Below, one piece after another: positions 37,902-48,680 of a stretch of DNA of 49,188 bases. Position 1 is the first letter of the stretch. The number at the start of each line of letters is the position of its first letter. The notes beneath the pieces were generated by a model. It ran no database searches. It saw only the letters and a program-made list of their open reading frames with translations, and was not told where the DNA came from. Origin of the DNA: Marivita sp. (lineage in GTDB: Bacteria > Pseudomonadota > Alphaproteobacteria > Rhodobacterales > Rhodobacteraceae); the NCBI RefSeq assembly GCF_017643905.1, contig NZ_JAEPMO010000009.1, positions 1 through 49,188 on the forward strand, in the 5' to 3' direction. Made by a program: the position numbers and the translations under genes.

Positions 37902-38768
37902 CTAGAACCACTGGCCTGATTCCATCAGCCCCAAATCCAGCAATTGCCGCGAATGCCATTCGAACGGCACCGAATTGTGCCATCGGAAGGTTTCGATCTC
38001 AAACGCCGATCCCGGATTGCGCTTCAGCGCCTTTGCCGTGCGGAACGTTGCAACCGCCGCCGTGAGGTTGTTGTGCCACGGGCAGGCATAGGTGTTGTAT
38101 TCCTCATCGTTGAACGTGTGATCCGGTCGCAGCTCAAGTTCGGGCTTCGCACGGAACAACGCGATGCGGTCGATCTTTCGGCGCTCCGGCGGAACATGCT
38201 CTTCATAGCGCCACCGCAACCCGCCAAAGAAATCCAATTGCCGTTCCTTGGGATAGTTCGTTGCGGGATCGTTGCGCCCCAGCGCGTAATATCCTGATCG
38301 GTCCATATACGCGTCGTCGATACTGACAGCATTGGGATGGGCCTCAAGATCGCCAGCATAGAGGTCGATGGCATAACACAGCATCGCATCACGGCGCTCT
38401 TCGGTGTGGAAGGCCAGCAATTCACCGATGGTGCGCGTCTCGCAGAATGGAAAGAACAGGTATTCGGCGTTGTAGCATACATAGATCCACACGCCCGGAG
38501 CCTTGGCGATGATGCTGTTTACGATCTCTTCTCGATTGCCTTTTCGGGTGATCTCGCTGTCCACACGAATGACCTTTTCCGCGATATCGCCGGCAAGGTC
38601 GAATTCGCTTGGCATGAAGACAATGTTGGATTTGAAGCCCAAATGAATGTTGTGGCGCAGTGTCGTGTCAATCTCGATCGCGTCCTCCACAAACACCAAT
38701 GCAATCGGCCCCTTGGCCAATGCGCCTGGCGCTTGGGAAAGAAGTTCAGTGATACCTGTGTAACGCAT
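37902..38768 (-). CDS. hypothetical protein, possible glycosyltransferase family 2-like
   Basis: 288 aa ORF MRYTGITELLSQAPGALAKGPIALVFVEDAIEIDTTLRHNIHLGF...; weak recall of glycosyltransferase-like proteins near miaB. Confidence 0.55.
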   Translation of the reverse strand: MRYTGITELLSQAPGALAKGPIALVFVEDAIEIDTTLRHNIHLGFKSNIVFMPSEFDLAGDIAEKVIRVDSEITRKGNREEIVNSIIAKAPGVWIYVCYNAEYLFFPFCETRTIGELLAFHTEERRDAMLCYAIDLYAGDLEAHPNAVSIDDAYMDRSGYYALGRNDPATNYPKERQLDFFGGLRWRYEEHVPPERRKIDRIALFRAKPELELRPDHTFNDEEYNTYACPWHNNLTAAVATFRTAKALKRNPGSAFEIETFRWHNSVPFEWHSRQLLDLGLMESGQWF

Positions 38769-38881
38769 GAGGGGCCCTCTGCGGGTGTTTTGCACAGAGT
38801 CGGTGAAAAAACCGTGCATTGCAAGATGGGGGTGACATGCGCTATCGCCACGCCCTGAACCCTGCCCCGGAGGATTGGCCC

Positions 38882-40222
38882 ATGTCCGAACCGAAGAAGC
38901 TCTTTATCAAGACCTATGGCTGTCAGATGAACGTGTATGACAGCGAACGTATGGCCGAAGCGCTGGGCGGGCAGGGCTATGTCGAAACGCAGTCGCCCGA
39001 TGACGCGGATATGATCCTGCTCAACACTTGTCACATCCGCGAAAAGGCGGCGGAAAAGGTCTATTCCGAACTGGGCCGGTACAAGGGTCTGAAGGCGGCC
39101 AAGCCCGACCTCAAGATCGGGGTCGCGGGCTGTGTCGCGCAGGCTGAGGGTGAAGAGATCATGCGCCGCCAGCCGATGGTCGATCTGGTGGTCGGTCCGC
39201 AAAGCTATCACCGCCTGCCCGAGCTTGAGGCCAAAACCCGCAACGGCGAAAAGGCGCTCGACACCGATTTCCCCGAAGAGGACAAGTTCGAGGTTCTCAA
39301 GAACCGGCCAAAGGCCAAGCGCGGCCCGACGGCGTTCCTCACGGTACAGGAGGGCTGCGACAAGTTCTGCGCCTTCTGTGTCGTGCCCTATACGCGCGGT
39401 GCCGAGGTCAGCCGCCCCGCCGATCGCATCCTGACCGAAGCGCGTGATCTGGTGGAACGCGGTGTGCGCGAGATCACCCTTCTCGGCCAGAACGTGAACG
39501 CCTATCATGGTTCGGCCCCGAAGGGGACGAACGGGGAGGGTGGTGACTGGTCGCTTGCCCGCCTGATTTGGGCGCTCAACGATATCGACGGGCTGGAACG
39601 CATCCGCTTCACCACCAGCCATCCCAACGACATGACCGATGACCTGATCGAGGCTCACGGCACCTGCCCGAAACTGATGCCCTACCTGCACCTGCCCGTG
39701 CAGTCCGGCTCAGACCGCATCCTCAAGCGGATGAACCGTCAGCACACCGCCGAAAGCTACCTCGCCATCATCGAGAAACTGCGCGCGGCCCGGCCCGACC
39801 TTCTTCTTTCTGGAGACTTCATTGTCGGGTTCCCCGAAGAGACCGAGGAAGATTTCCAGGCAACGCTCGATATCATCCGCGCGTCGAATTACGGCTATGC
39901 CTACAGCTTCAAATACTCCACCCGTCCGGGCACTCCGGCGGCGGAACGCGACCAACTGCCAGAAGACGTCAAGGATGACCGCCTGCAACGCCTGCAAGCG
40001 CTGATCACCGAGCAGCAGAAGGCTGCGCAGGACGCCATGGTCGGTAAAGAGGTCGGCGTTCTGTTCGAAAAGCCGGGCCGCCTGCCGGGCCAGATGGTGG
40101 GCAAATCCGACCATCTTCACGCAGTCCATGTCGAGGCTGACGGACTGACCCCAGGCGACCTGCGCCGCGTCAGGATCATCGACTCCGGGCGTAATTCTCT
40201 TAAGGGGGCGTTGGTCGAATGA
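38882..40222 (+). CDS. miaB: tRNA-2-methylthio-N6-dimethylallyladenosine synthase
   Basis: [36 protein letters not shown] radical-SAM motif; C-terminal TRAM region. Confidence 0.96.
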   Translation: MSEPKKLFIKTYGCQMNVYDSERMAEALGGQGYVETQSPDDADMILLNTCHIREKAAEKVYSELGRYKGLKAAKPDLKIGVAGCVAQAEGEEIMRRQPMVDLVVGPQSYHRLPELEAKTRNGEKALDTDFPEEDKFEVLKNRPKAKRGPTAFLTVQEGCDKFCAFCVVPYTRGAEVSRPADRILTEARDLVERGVREITLLGQNVNAYHGSAPKGTNGEGGDWSLARLIWALNDIDGLERIRFTTSHPNDMTDDLIEAHGTCPKLMPYLHLPVQSGSDRILKRMNRQHTAESYLAIIEKLRAARPDLLLSGDFIVGFPEETEEDFQATLDIIRASNYGYAYSFKYSTRPGTPAAERDQLPEDVKDDRLQRLQALITEQQKAAQDAMVGKEVGVLFEKPGRLPGQMVGKSDHLHAVHVEADGLTPGDLRRVRIIDSGRNSLKGALVE

Positions 40223-40351
40223 CACATCATCTACGGGGATGCCGCGATATATAGAGGTTTGGTCTTTCCTGAACCGCAGTCTTTGGTAGTATGAAATGAA
40301 TCGGACGCCCTTTCCCAGGATGAGGCGTCGCCACAGCCGGGGGATGCGGGA

Positions 40352-40882
40352 ATGATAGGGCGGTTGTCCGCATTGGTGGTGAGTATCGCGTTGGCCATGA
40401 CGCAAGGGGCATCGGCCCAGCAAAGCGAACGCTATGTTCCGGGCATTTGGATCGACCCCGACGGGTGCGAACACTGGGTTATGGATGATGGCGCCGAAGG
40501 CTTCATGAGCCCGCATCTGCGCCGCAACGGCACGCCCGTATGCCACAAGGTCAGCCGCTGTGCGATTGTGCCCACAGACACGATGTTCGCCACCGGCAGC
40601 GCGGCAATTGCGCCCGGTGGCGCAGCCAGCCTGCGCAGTTTCTTTGCCGCCAATCCCTCAAATGGCTTCGTGATCGAAGGCCACACCGACAGCCGTGCGT
40701 CCGCCGCGTCGAACATGGCGCTCAGCGAACGCCGCGCCCGCGCGGTCGCTCAGGTCGCCCAGCAGGCCGGTGCACGCATTTATTCGGTGCGGGGTTTCGG
40801 CGAAAGCCGACCTGTCGCGACCAACACAACCGCCGCCGGAATGGCCGAAAATCGCCGGGTGGAAATCCTGTGCCTGCGCTGA
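40352..40882 (+). CDS. OmpA-family protein with N-terminal WIDPxGC module
   Basis: Signal peptide; GIWIDPDGCEHWVMDDGAEGFMSPHLRRNGTPVC; OmpA core VIEGHTDSRASAASNMALSERRARAV. Confidence 0.88.
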   Translation: MIGRLSALVVSIALAMTQGASAQQSERYVPGIWIDPDGCEHWVMDDGAEGFMSPHLRRNGTPVCHKVSRCAIVPTDTMFATGSAAIAPGGAASLRSFFAANPSNGFVIEGHTDSRASAASNMALSERRARAVAQVAQQAGARIYSVRGFGESRPVATNTTAAGMAENRRVEILCLR

Positions 40883-40893
40883 GGAGACCCGCC

Positions 40894-41190
40894 ATGATCC
40901 GTGTTGTTGCTCTTGCCGGACTCTGCGTTGCGCTTGCCGGATGCGAAGCCGTCGGCGACGACAAAAGCTTTGATCGGGGCATTGACAGCAAACCGCTCAG
41001 CCAGCTTCAGGCAGGCATCTGGATTGACCCCAATGGCTGCGATCACTGGATCATCGACGATGGCGTCGAAGGCTATCTCTCGCCGCGGCTGAACCCGAAT
41101 GGGACGCCTGTCTGCTCCGGCAATGCAGATGAGCGGAATACCGCGATAGGTGACTTCAAAGGTGGCTCCTCGTTTGGGGACGTATTGTGA
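40894..41190 (+). CDS. lipoprotein carrying the same WIDPxGC module
   Basis: MIRVVALAGLCVALAGCEAVG lipobox; GIWIDPNGCDHWIIDDGVEGYLSPRLNPNGTPVC matches the upstream OmpA protein. Confidence 0.8.
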   Translation: MIRVVALAGLCVALAGCEAVGDDKSFDRGIDSKPLSQLQAGIWIDPNGCDHWIIDDGVEGYLSPRLNPNGTPVCSGNADERNTAIGDFKGGSSFGDVL

Positions 41191-41265
41191 CGGAAAGGGT
41201 GACCGCTTGCACTGCGTGATGGAACTTGACACCCTGTTCTTGACACCCTTGCACCGGAGACCCGC

Positions 41266-42243
41266 GTGACCACAGACACCTTGTCAGAAGCGCTTGTAGA
41301 ATTCCCAGATAACCGTTTACTCATCGACCTTTGCGGCGAATACGACCGCAACCTCACCGAAATCGAGACCCGCCTTGGGGTTCAGATTCTCCGCCGTGGG
41401 AATCTGTTGGCCATCCACGGCGAACCCGAGGCGCAGTCTGAAGCGCGCGGTGTGCTGATGGCACTCTATCAGCGGCTTGAGCAGGGGCGCAGCGTGTCAC
41501 CAGGCGACATCGACCGCGAATTCCGCATGGCCCCGGACGATGTCGGCCCAGACGCGCAGATCGAAATGTTCGAAGGCGGCCCGGTCGAAATCAAGACCCG
41601 CAAGAAACTGGTGGAGCCGCGCACCGACGCGCAAAAGGCCTATGTCCGGTCGCTCTTCGAACACGAACTGGCCTTTGGCATTGGCCCGGCTGGCACCGGC
41701 AAGACCTATCTTGCGGTTGCCGTCGGCGTGAACATGTTCATCACCGGTCAGGTCGACAAGATCATCCTCAGCCGCCCCGCGGTCGAGGCGGGTGAAAAGC
41801 TGGGTTATCTGCCGGGCGACATGAAAGACAAGGTCGATCCCTACATGCAGCCACTTTACGACGCGCTGAACGATTTTCTGCCGGGCAAGCAGCTGGCCAA
41901 GATGATCGAGGAAAAGGTGATCGAAATCGCGCCTTTGGCCTTCATGCGCGGCCGCACGCTGTCCAATGCCTTTGTCGTTCTCGACGAAGCGCAGAACGCA
42001 ACCTCCATGCAGATGAAGATGTTCCTGACCCGCCTCGGCGAAGGATCGCGCATGGTGATCACCGGCGACCGCACCCAGATCGACCTGCCGCGCGGTGTCG
42101 CCTCGGGGCTTGCGGATGCGGAACGCTTGCTCAAGACGATCCCGAAGATCAGTTTCAACTACTTCACATCGAAGGACGTGGTGCGCCACCCGCTTGTCGC
42201 GGCGATCATCGAAGCCTACGAAAAAGACACGGAAACGCCCTGA
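41266..42243 (+). CDS. PhoH-like ATPase
   Basis: GPAGTGKTYLAVAVGVNM; ILSRPAVEAGEKLGYLPGDMKDKVDPYMQPLYDAL; GDRTQIDLP; GTG start. Confidence 0.94.
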   Translation: MTTDTLSEALVEFPDNRLLIDLCGEYDRNLTEIETRLGVQILRRGNLLAIHGEPEAQSEARGVLMALYQRLEQGRSVSPGDIDREFRMAPDDVGPDAQIEMFEGGPVEIKTRKKLVEPRTDAQKAYVRSLFEHELAFGIGPAGTGKTYLAVAVGVNMFITGQVDKIILSRPAVEAGEKLGYLPGDMKDKVDPYMQPLYDALNDFLPGKQLAKMIEEKVIEIAPLAFMRGRTLSNAFVVLDEAQNATSMQMKMFLTRLGEGSRMVITGDRTQIDLPRGVASGLADAERLLKTIPKISFNYFTSKDVVRHPLVAAIIEAYEKDTETP

Positions 42244-42265
42244 TCTTCATCTTGCCGAATAAACT

Positions 42266-42291
42266 CCGGGGGTTCGGGGGCAGAGCCCCCG
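42266..42291. repeat. GC-rich hairpin (candidate dispersed intergenic repeat/terminator)
   Basis: ccgggggtt-cgggggc-aga-gcccccg between phoH and ybeY. Confidence 0.5.
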
Positions 42292-42302
42292 ATGATTAAG
42301 CA

Positions 42303-42812
42303 TTGACAACTCTGACCGACATCGTGATCGAAGACCCCCGCTGGGAAGAGGCGGGGCTTGACGCGCTGGCCGAACTTGCTGCGGCCAACACGCTGGAATA
42401 TCTGGATGTTCCCGTCGAAGGCTACGAAATCGCGATCCTCGCCTGCGATGATGCGCGAATTGCCGAACTGAACGCTGAATTCCGCGACAAACCGACGCCG
42501 ACCAATGTGCTCAGCTGGCCCAGCTATGATCTCGCGGCGGACGAAGACGGGGCGACACCCCACCCCCTTCCATCCCCCGATCCGATGATGGGCGAAAGCC
42601 TTGGTGACATCGCCATCGCCTATGACACCTGCCTGCGCGAGGCCGAGACTGCGGGCAAAGACATGAGCCATCACGTCACCCATTTGATTGTTCACGGAGT
42701 GTTACATCTTCTGGGCTATGATCATGTTCGTGACCGCGATGCCACGCTGATGGAAGGGTTGGAGACGAAGATACTTGGCAAAATGGGTATTGCGGACCCA
42801 TATAAGGGCTAG
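42303..42812 (+). CDS. ybeY: endoribonuclease/rRNA maturation factor
   Basis: HHVTHLIVHGVLHLLGYDHVRDRDATLME metal-binding motif; TTG start inferred. Confidence 0.94.
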   Translation: MTTLTDIVIEDPRWEEAGLDALAELAAANTLEYLDVPVEGYEIAILACDDARIAELNAEFRDKPTPTNVLSWPSYDLAADEDGATPHPLPSPDPMMGESLGDIAIAYDTCLREAETAGKDMSHHVTHLIVHGVLHLLGYDHVRDRDATLMEGLETKILGKMGIADPYKG

Positions 42813-42847
42813 TACGGGCCAATTGGCCACCACCGGAACAGGAAAAA

Positions 42848-43789
42848 ATGGGCGACAACGACGACTCGTCTAACGCAGCGCATCGCGCGCACGAGACGAC
42901 AGATACTCAACCGGGACGTGGGCTGCTATCCCGTCTGCGCAGCTGGTTCGGCGGAACCGCACAGGCGGAGGATACAACGGCACCGCAATTAGTCACTCGG
43001 TCATTGTCTCCGATTGATGGCATGATGAACCTGCGGCGCATGCGTGTGGACGATGTGTCCGTGCCGCGTGCCGATATCGTGTCCGTGCCGGATACCATCA
43101 CCAAAGCCGAGCTTGTAAACGTCTTCCGCGAAAGCGGCCTGACGCGTTTGCCGGTCTATACCGGGACGCTCGACACGCCGATTGGCATGGCGCATCTCAA
43201 GGATCTGGCTCTCAAACATGGCTTTAACGGCAAGAGTGCCGATTTCGACCTGAAACAGATGCTCCGCCCCTTGCTCTTTGTGCCGCCATCCATGCCCATT
43301 GGCGTGTTGCTGGCCAAGATGCAGACGGAACGGCGGCACATGGCGCTGGTGATCGACGAATATGGCGGTGTCGACGGATTGGTGACCATCGAAGACCTGA
43401 TCGAACAGGTAATCGGGGAAATCGAGGACGAACACGACCTCGACGAAGGTACGAATTTCTCACGCGAAAAGCCGGGCGTCTATCTCGCTTTCGCCCGCAC
43501 CCCGCTTGAGGAATTCGAGGCGGAAATCGGTCTCAACCTCACCGATCATGACGACATTGATGGTGAGGAAATCGACACCTTGGGCGGTCTGGTCTTCATG
43601 CTGGCCGGTCACGTACCAGCACGCGGCGAAGTCGTGCCCCATCCCGAAGGGCCAGAGTTCGAGGTGATCGACGCCGACCCGCGACGCATCAAGCGTATGC
43701 GCGTGCGCCTCAAGGCGACGGCTGCCGGCGATGCCGCCCGCGCCCGCGAACTTGCCGAGGCTGCAACAGCCGCCGCGCGCTCAGCCTGA
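42848..43789 (+). CDS. CorC/HlyC-type CBS-domain transporter-associated protein
   Basis: MNLRRMRVDDVSVPRADIVSV; HMALVIDEYGGVDGLVTIEDLIEQVIGEIEDEHD. Confidence 0.92.
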   Translation: MGDNDDSSNAAHRAHETTDTQPGRGLLSRLRSWFGGTAQAEDTTAPQLVTRSLSPIDGMMNLRRMRVDDVSVPRADIVSVPDTITKAELVNVFRESGLTRLPVYTGTLDTPIGMAHLKDLALKHGFNGKSADFDLKQMLRPLLFVPPSMPIGVLLAKMQTERRHMALVIDEYGGVDGLVTIEDLIEQVIGEIEDEHDLDEGTNFSREKPGVYLAFARTPLEEFEAEIGLNLTDHDDIDGEEIDTLGGLVFMLAGHVPARGEVVPHPEGPEFEVIDADPRRIKRMRVRLKATAAGDAARARELAEAATAAARSA

Positions 43790-43793
43790 TCCA

Positions 43794-45281
43794 ATGCTGG
43801 TGGCCCGCCGTCTTGGCGCATTCTGTCTTGGCGCGATCTTTGCGCTGGGGCAGGCCCCGTTCGACCTTTGGGCGCTGGCGCTTGTTGCCCTTGTCGGTGT
43901 CCTGCGTCTGGTGCGGTTGGACACCAGTGCCAGATCCACGGGTTGGACAGGCTGGTTCTTCGGGACCGGATACTTCGCCGTGTCGATGCACTGGATTCTT
44001 GAGCCGTTTCAGGTGGACGCCGCCACAACAGGCTGGATGGCGCCCTTTGCGCTGGTTGGACTGGCAGCCGGACTGGCGCTGCTCTGGGCCGTTGCATTCT
44101 GGGCAGGTCGCCGCATGCACCCCGGTCCGGTCGGAATCGCGCTCTGCTGGGCGGGGATTGAACTTGCGCGCGCCTATATCCTCACGGGCTTTCCGTGGGG
44201 ATTGGTGGGATATGTCTGGGCACCGACCCCCGTGGCCCAATGGCATTCCCTCATTGGACCGCATGGGCTTACGCTGCTGACCCTTTTGCTCGCAGCACTG
44301 GCAGCAGGGGTGACCAAGGCGCGAACCGTCAAATTCGGATTGATCGCTTTGGCCGGGATCGTCGGTATGTGGGGTGGCGGCTCGGCCATGGCCCCGCCGG
44401 TGCAAGACCTGACCGGTCGCCCCATCGTGCGCCTCATCCAGCCAAACGCGCCGCAGCACCAGAAATGGGACCGCGACTTCATCCCCGTTTTCTTCAACCG
44501 TCAGGTCGATTTCACCGCGCAGCTGCCCAAGCCGGATCTGATTGTCTGGCCGGAAACTGCGGTGCCCAACCTGCTCGACAATGCGGGGCCGGCGCTCGAA
44601 GTGATTGCGGACGCCGCGGCTGGCACGCCAGTGGTTCTTGGCATCCAGCGTGAACAAGAAGGGCGCTACTACAATTCGCTGATCACGCTCGATGCCGCTG
44701 GGCAGGTGGGTGATCTCTACGACAAGCACCACCTCGTGCCTTTTGGGGAATACATGCCTGCCGCATCGTTCTTTGCGCGGTTCAACATTCTTGGCCTCGC
44801 CGCACGTGCCGAAGCGGGATATTCCTCAGGCCCCGGTCCTGCGCTCATTGACCTTGGCACCGTGGGCAGAGCATTGCCGCTGATCTGTTACGAGGCGGTT
44901 TTCCCGCAGGATGTAAATGGCGCGCCCACGCGTCCGGACATGCTGCTCCAGATCACCAACGATGCCTGGTTCGGCATCAATGCCGGTCCACAACAGCACC
45001 TTGCGCAAGCCCGTCTGCGTGCCATCGAACAGGGCCTGCCGATGATCCGCGTCGCCAATACCGGCATTTCGGCAATGATCGACCCGGCGGGCCGGACTGT
45101 TGGCGCGATCCCGCTTGGTCGGGCGGGGTTCCTGGATGTGCCGCTGCCGTCCAAACGCGCGCCGACGCTCTACAGTCGCACGGGTGATTGGTTCGCCTTT
45201 GCGGCGCTGATCGTGGCATTTGCGACTTTGCTCATACGGAAACGCCGCAACTCCATTGACCGCGACGCGCTGGGCGCGTAA
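43794..45281 (+). CDS. lnt: apolipoprotein N-acyltransferase
   Basis: LIVWPETAVPNLLDN; YDKHHLVPFGEYMPA; LLQITNDAWFGINAGPQQHLAQARLRAIEQGLPMIRVANTG. Confidence 0.94.
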   Translation: MLVARRLGAFCLGAIFALGQAPFDLWALALVALVGVLRLVRLDTSARSTGWTGWFFGTGYFAVSMHWILEPFQVDAATTGWMAPFALVGLAAGLALLWAVAFWAGRRMHPGPVGIALCWAGIELARAYILTGFPWGLVGYVWAPTPVAQWHSLIGPHGLTLLTLLLAALAAGVTKARTVKFGLIALAGIVGMWGGGSAMAPPVQDLTGRPIVRLIQPNAPQHQKWDRDFIPVFFNRQVDFTAQLPKPDLIVWPETAVPNLLDNAGPALEVIADAAAGTPVVLGIQREQEGRYYNSLITLDAAGQVGDLYDKHHLVPFGEYMPAASFFARFNILGLAARAEAGYSSGPGPALIDLGTVGRALPLICYEAVFPQDVNGAPTRPDMLLQITNDAWFGINAGPQQHLAQARLRAIEQGLPMIRVANTGISAMIDPAGRTVGAIPLGRAGFLDVPLPSKRAPTLYSRTGDWFAFAALIVAFATLLIRKRRNSIDRDALGA

Positions 45282-45296
45282 CCCAAACCATCATTC

Positions 45297-45341
45297 CCGT
45301 CACAACGGCTTCCTGACGTGACGGCAGACCCTAATGGAGCA
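45297..45341 (+). promoter_or_regulatory. SAM/SAH riboswitch upstream of metK
   Basis: CCGTCACAACGGCTTCCTGACGTGACGGCAGACCCTAATGGAGCA; matches the SAM-SAH motif including the pseudoknotted GGAG. Confidence 0.94.
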
Positions 45342-45344
45342 CTT

Positions 45345-46526
45345 ATGTCCCGACAGAATTATATCTTCACCTCGGAATCCGTGTCCGAGGGCCACCCGGA
45401 TAAGGTCTGCGACCGTATCTCGGACGCGATCCTCGACGCCTTTCTTTCCGAAGAACCCGAAGCGCGGGTCGCCTGCGAAACCTTTGCCACGACCAACCGG
45501 GTCGTGATCGGTGGAGAGGTGGGGCTGTCGGACCAGAACCGTCTTGCCACCTATATGGACCGGGTCCCGGACATCGCCCGTACCTGTATCAAGGACATCG
45601 GCTACGAGCAGGACAAGTTCCACCACGCCACCTGTGAGATCACCAATCTGCTGCACCAGCAATCCGCTCATATCGCGCAGGGCGTGAATGCCAGCGACAA
45701 CAAGGACGAAGGTGCAGGCGATCAGGGCATCATGTTCGGCTACGCCACGAATGAAACAGACGCGCTCATGCCCGCGCCGATCCAGTTCAGCCACGCCATC
45801 CTGCGTCGTCTGGCAGAGGTGCGCAAATCGGGTCAGGAACCGCTGCTGCGCCCCGATGCGAAATCGCAAATCTCTGTCCGCTACGAAAACGGCAAGCCGG
45901 TGGGCGTGACCTCGATCGTTCTGTCGACACAGCACGCCGACGAAAGCCAAAGCTCTGCCGACATCCGTGCGATTGTCGAACCCTATATCCGCGAAGTCCT
46001 GCCCGATGGCTGGATCACCGACGCCACCGAATGGTGGGTCAATCCGACCGGCACGTTCGTAATTGGCGGTCCTGATGGCGACGCCGGTCTCACGGGCCGC
46101 AAGATCATTGTTGACACCTATGGCGGTGCGGCCCCGCATGGTGGCGGTGCGTTCTCCGGCAAAGATCCGACCAAGGTGGACCGCTCGGCCGCCTATGCAG
46201 CGCGCTATTTGGCGAAAAACGTCGTGGCGGCAGGCATGGCCGACCGCTGCACGATCCAGTTGTCCTATGCCATCGGTGTGTCCAAACCGCTGTCGATCTA
46301 TGCTGACACCCATGGCACAGGCGATGTCGATGCCGCCGCCATCGAAGCGGCGATCCCCAAGGTGATGGACCTCACCCCACGCGGCATCCGCACACACCTT
46401 CAACTGAACAAGCCGATCTATGAACGCACGGCGGCTTATGGCCACTTTGGCCGCGCACCCGAAGCGGATGGTGGGTTCAGCTGGGAACGCACCGATCTGG
46501 TGGATGCTCTCAAGGCGTCTGTCTAA
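45345..46526 (+). CDS. metK: S-adenosylmethionine synthetase
   Basis: [59 protein letters not shown]. Confidence 0.97.
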   Translation: MSRQNYIFTSESVSEGHPDKVCDRISDAILDAFLSEEPEARVACETFATTNRVVIGGEVGLSDQNRLATYMDRVPDIARTCIKDIGYEQDKFHHATCEITNLLHQQSAHIAQGVNASDNKDEGAGDQGIMFGYATNETDALMPAPIQFSHAILRRLAEVRKSGQEPLLRPDAKSQISVRYENGKPVGVTSIVLSTQHADESQSSADIRAIVEPYIREVLPDGWITDATEWWVNPTGTFVIGGPDGDAGLTGRKIIVDTYGGAAPHGGGAFSGKDPTKVDRSAAYAARYLAKNVVAAGMADRCTIQLSYAIGVSKPLSIYADTHGTGDVDAAAIEAAIPKVMDLTPRGIRTHLQLNKPIYERTAAYGHFGRAPEADGGFSWERTDLVDALKASV

Positions 46527-46531
46527 GGCAT

Positions 46532-46559
46532 TCGGGCCGGGTGCCATAGCCCGGCCCGA
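46532..46559 (+). terminator. metK terminator hairpin
   Basis: tcgggccggg-tgccatag-cccggcccga followed by TTTCCC, just after the metK stop. Confidence 0.75.
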
Positions 46560-46617
46560 TTTCCCTTTCGCGACCAAGGCCTATGTCCCGAGGTGAGTTC
46601 ACCAACAGGGGCAGGGC

Positions 46618-47157
46618 ATGCTGAAACATCTTCTTTTTCTGATCCTGATGCTGCCGGGTGCAGCACTTGCCAATGATTGGGAGGCGCTCGACACCCCCGG
46701 TGCATTTGCCATCATGCGCCACGCGCTGGCCCCCGGCACCGGTGATCCCGCCAATCTGACCGTTGGCGATTGCAGCACCCAACGGAACCTAAGCCAGCAG
46801 GGCAGGGATCAGGCCACCCGCATCGGTCAGGCGTTCCGGGATCGCGGCCATCGCTTTGACATCGTGCTAAGCAGCCAATGGTGCCGCTGCCGCGACACGG
46901 CAGAGCTTCTGAACCTTGGCCCGGTGGAAGAGGTGCCAGCCTTCAATTCCTTCTTTCAGGATTTCTCGACTCGCGACAGCCAGACAGCCGAGGCGCTGAC
47001 CCATCTGGCGGATCGCTCGGACCGTCCGTTCATCGTCACCCATCAGGTCAACATTCGGGCCCTCACCGGCCAGACCACCCGATCCGGCGAAGTCCTGATC
47101 GTGCGCCATGCGGGCGACACGCTCGACGTGCTGGGATCAATCCTGATCGACCCGTAG
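46618..47157 (+). CDS. secreted histidine phosphatase family protein
   Basis: Signal peptide; FAIMRHALAPG; VLSSQWCRCRDTAELL; FIVTHQVNIRALTG. Confidence 0.87.
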   Translation: MLKHLLFLILMLPGAALANDWEALDTPGAFAIMRHALAPGTGDPANLTVGDCSTQRNLSQQGRDQATRIGQAFRDRGHRFDIVLSSQWCRCRDTAELLNLGPVEEVPAFNSFFQDFSTRDSQTAEALTHLADRSDRPFIVTHQVNIRALTGQTTRSGEVLIVRHAGDTLDVLGSILIDP

Positions 47158-47217
47158 CCCCGACAAATTCGCAGACCTCCGTTGCGAGTGGCCGACGCAA
47201 TCGCTAAACCGCGCGCC

Positions 47218-47934
47218 ATGACTGACACCAAACATCCCTCAGGCGCGCCCTGGCGCAACTTTTATGGCCGGTTCAGGGGCAAGACCCTGCGACCGAACCA
47301 GAAGGATTACCTCGAACATGACCTTGACGCGCTCAGCCCCGGTGCCGTGTCTTGGGAGGAAAACCCGGAGCGAGAGCCGCTCGATCTGACCGCGATCTTC
47401 GGGGACAAGCCGCTCTGGGTCGAGATTGGGTTTGGCGGGGGTGAACACCTTGTGCATCAGGCGCAGACCTATCCGGATGTGGGCATCATCGGGTGCGAGC
47501 CGTTCATCAATGGCGTTGCGATGCTGTTGGGCAAGATCCGCGATGCAGGTGTAACCAATCTGCGGGTTCATCCCGGCGATGCGCGCAACCTTTTTGACGT
47601 TTTGCCCGCCGGTTCTGTCGAGAAGGCGTTTCTGCTCTACCCCGACCCTTGGCCCAAGAAACGCCACCACCGCCGCCGCTTTGTCACGCAAGAGCATTTG
47701 GAGCCACTTTTTCAGGTTCTCAAACCCGGCGCAGAGTTCCGTGTCGCCACAGATATTCCCGATTACGTGCGTCAGACCCTGATCGAAGTGCCCAAAGCCG
47801 GGTTCGACTGGCTGGCCGAAGGGCCAAGCGACTGGCGGCACCCGTGGGATGATTGGTATTCGACCCGGTATGAGATGAAAGCACTGCGCGAGGGTCGGAT
47901 GCCCCATTACCTGACCTTCCGGAAACCGGCATGA
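47218..47934 (+). CDS. trmB: tRNA (guanine-N7)-methyltransferase
   Basis: [35 protein letters not shown]. Confidence 0.95.
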   Translation: MTDTKHPSGAPWRNFYGRFRGKTLRPNQKDYLEHDLDALSPGAVSWEENPEREPLDLTAIFGDKPLWVEIGFGGGEHLVHQAQTYPDVGIIGCEPFINGVAMLLGKIRDAGVTNLRVHPGDARNLFDVLPAGSVEKAFLLYPDPWPKKRHHRRRFVTQEHLEPLFQVLKPGAEFRVATDIPDYVRQTLIEVPKAGFDWLAEGPSDWRHPWDDWYSTRYEMKALREGRMPHYLTFRKPA

Positions 47935-48548
47935 TGGCCCCGTTTACAGTTGCCATTGATGGCCCTGCTGCTGCCGGCAAAGGCACGATCAGCAGGGCCG
48001 TTGCGGCGCATTTCGGCTTGGCACATCTGGACACCGGGCTGCTTTATCGTGCTGTCGGTGCGCGGATGTTGCTGGGCGAAGACCCGATTGCAGCCGCGCA
48101 AAGCCTTGTGGCGGGGGATCTTGAAAACCCCGATCTGCGCACCGCTGATGTGGCGCAAGCCGCCTCCAAGGTTGCCGTCATCCCCGAGGTCCGTGCAGCC
48201 CTTCTTGATTTTCAGCGCGCCTTTGCGCGCCGCTCTGGTGGAGCGGTTCTGGATGGGCGCGACATCGGTACGGTCATTTGCCCTCAGGCCGAGGTCAAAC
48301 TCTTTGTCACCGCCAGTGCCGAAGTGCGGGCGCAGCGCCGCTTGGCCGAACTGGCCGAACGCGGGTTCGAGACCGATTTCGAGACCGTTCTGGCCGATGT
48401 CAAAACCCGTGACGACCGCGACATGAACCGCGCCGACGCGCCGCTGAAACCGGCCGAGGATGCGGAAACCATCGACACGTCTGAATTGGATGTGGATGCG
48501 GCCATCGCTGCGGCCATCTCGATTGTGGGTGACCGCAAAGCAGACTGA
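47931..48548 (+). CDS. cmk: cytidylate kinase
   Basis: [63 protein letters not shown]. Confidence 0.96.
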   Translation: MMAPFTVAIDGPAAAGKGTISRAVAAHFGLAHLDTGLLYRAVGARMLLGEDPIAAAQSLVAGDLENPDLRTADVAQAASKVAVIPEVRAALLDFQRAFARRSGGAVLDGRDIGTVICPQAEVKLFVTASAEVRAQRRLAELAERGFETDFETVLADVKTRDDRDMNRADAPLKPAEDAETIDTSELDVDAAIAAAISIVGDRKAD

Positions 48549-48680
48549 GTCCACAAAGAAGCGTTCAACCGTGTCAATCCTGGGCGGCAAATGCGCTCCG
48601 GTCTTGCGCTGTATCACACGCTCTGCTATGGCCCGCGCGTCGCTAGAAGGCAAACAATGCCGCAGACGAAGATCGAGCAG

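Noticed and set aside
38519-39691. 390-aa minus-strand ORF overlapping miaB and the 37902 gene
   Set aside because: Antisense of miaB; its C-terminal part is only an alternate frame of the neighbouring gene.
45300-46577. 425-aa minus-strand ORF opposite metK
   Set aside because: Antisense of the highly conserved metK; no independent support.
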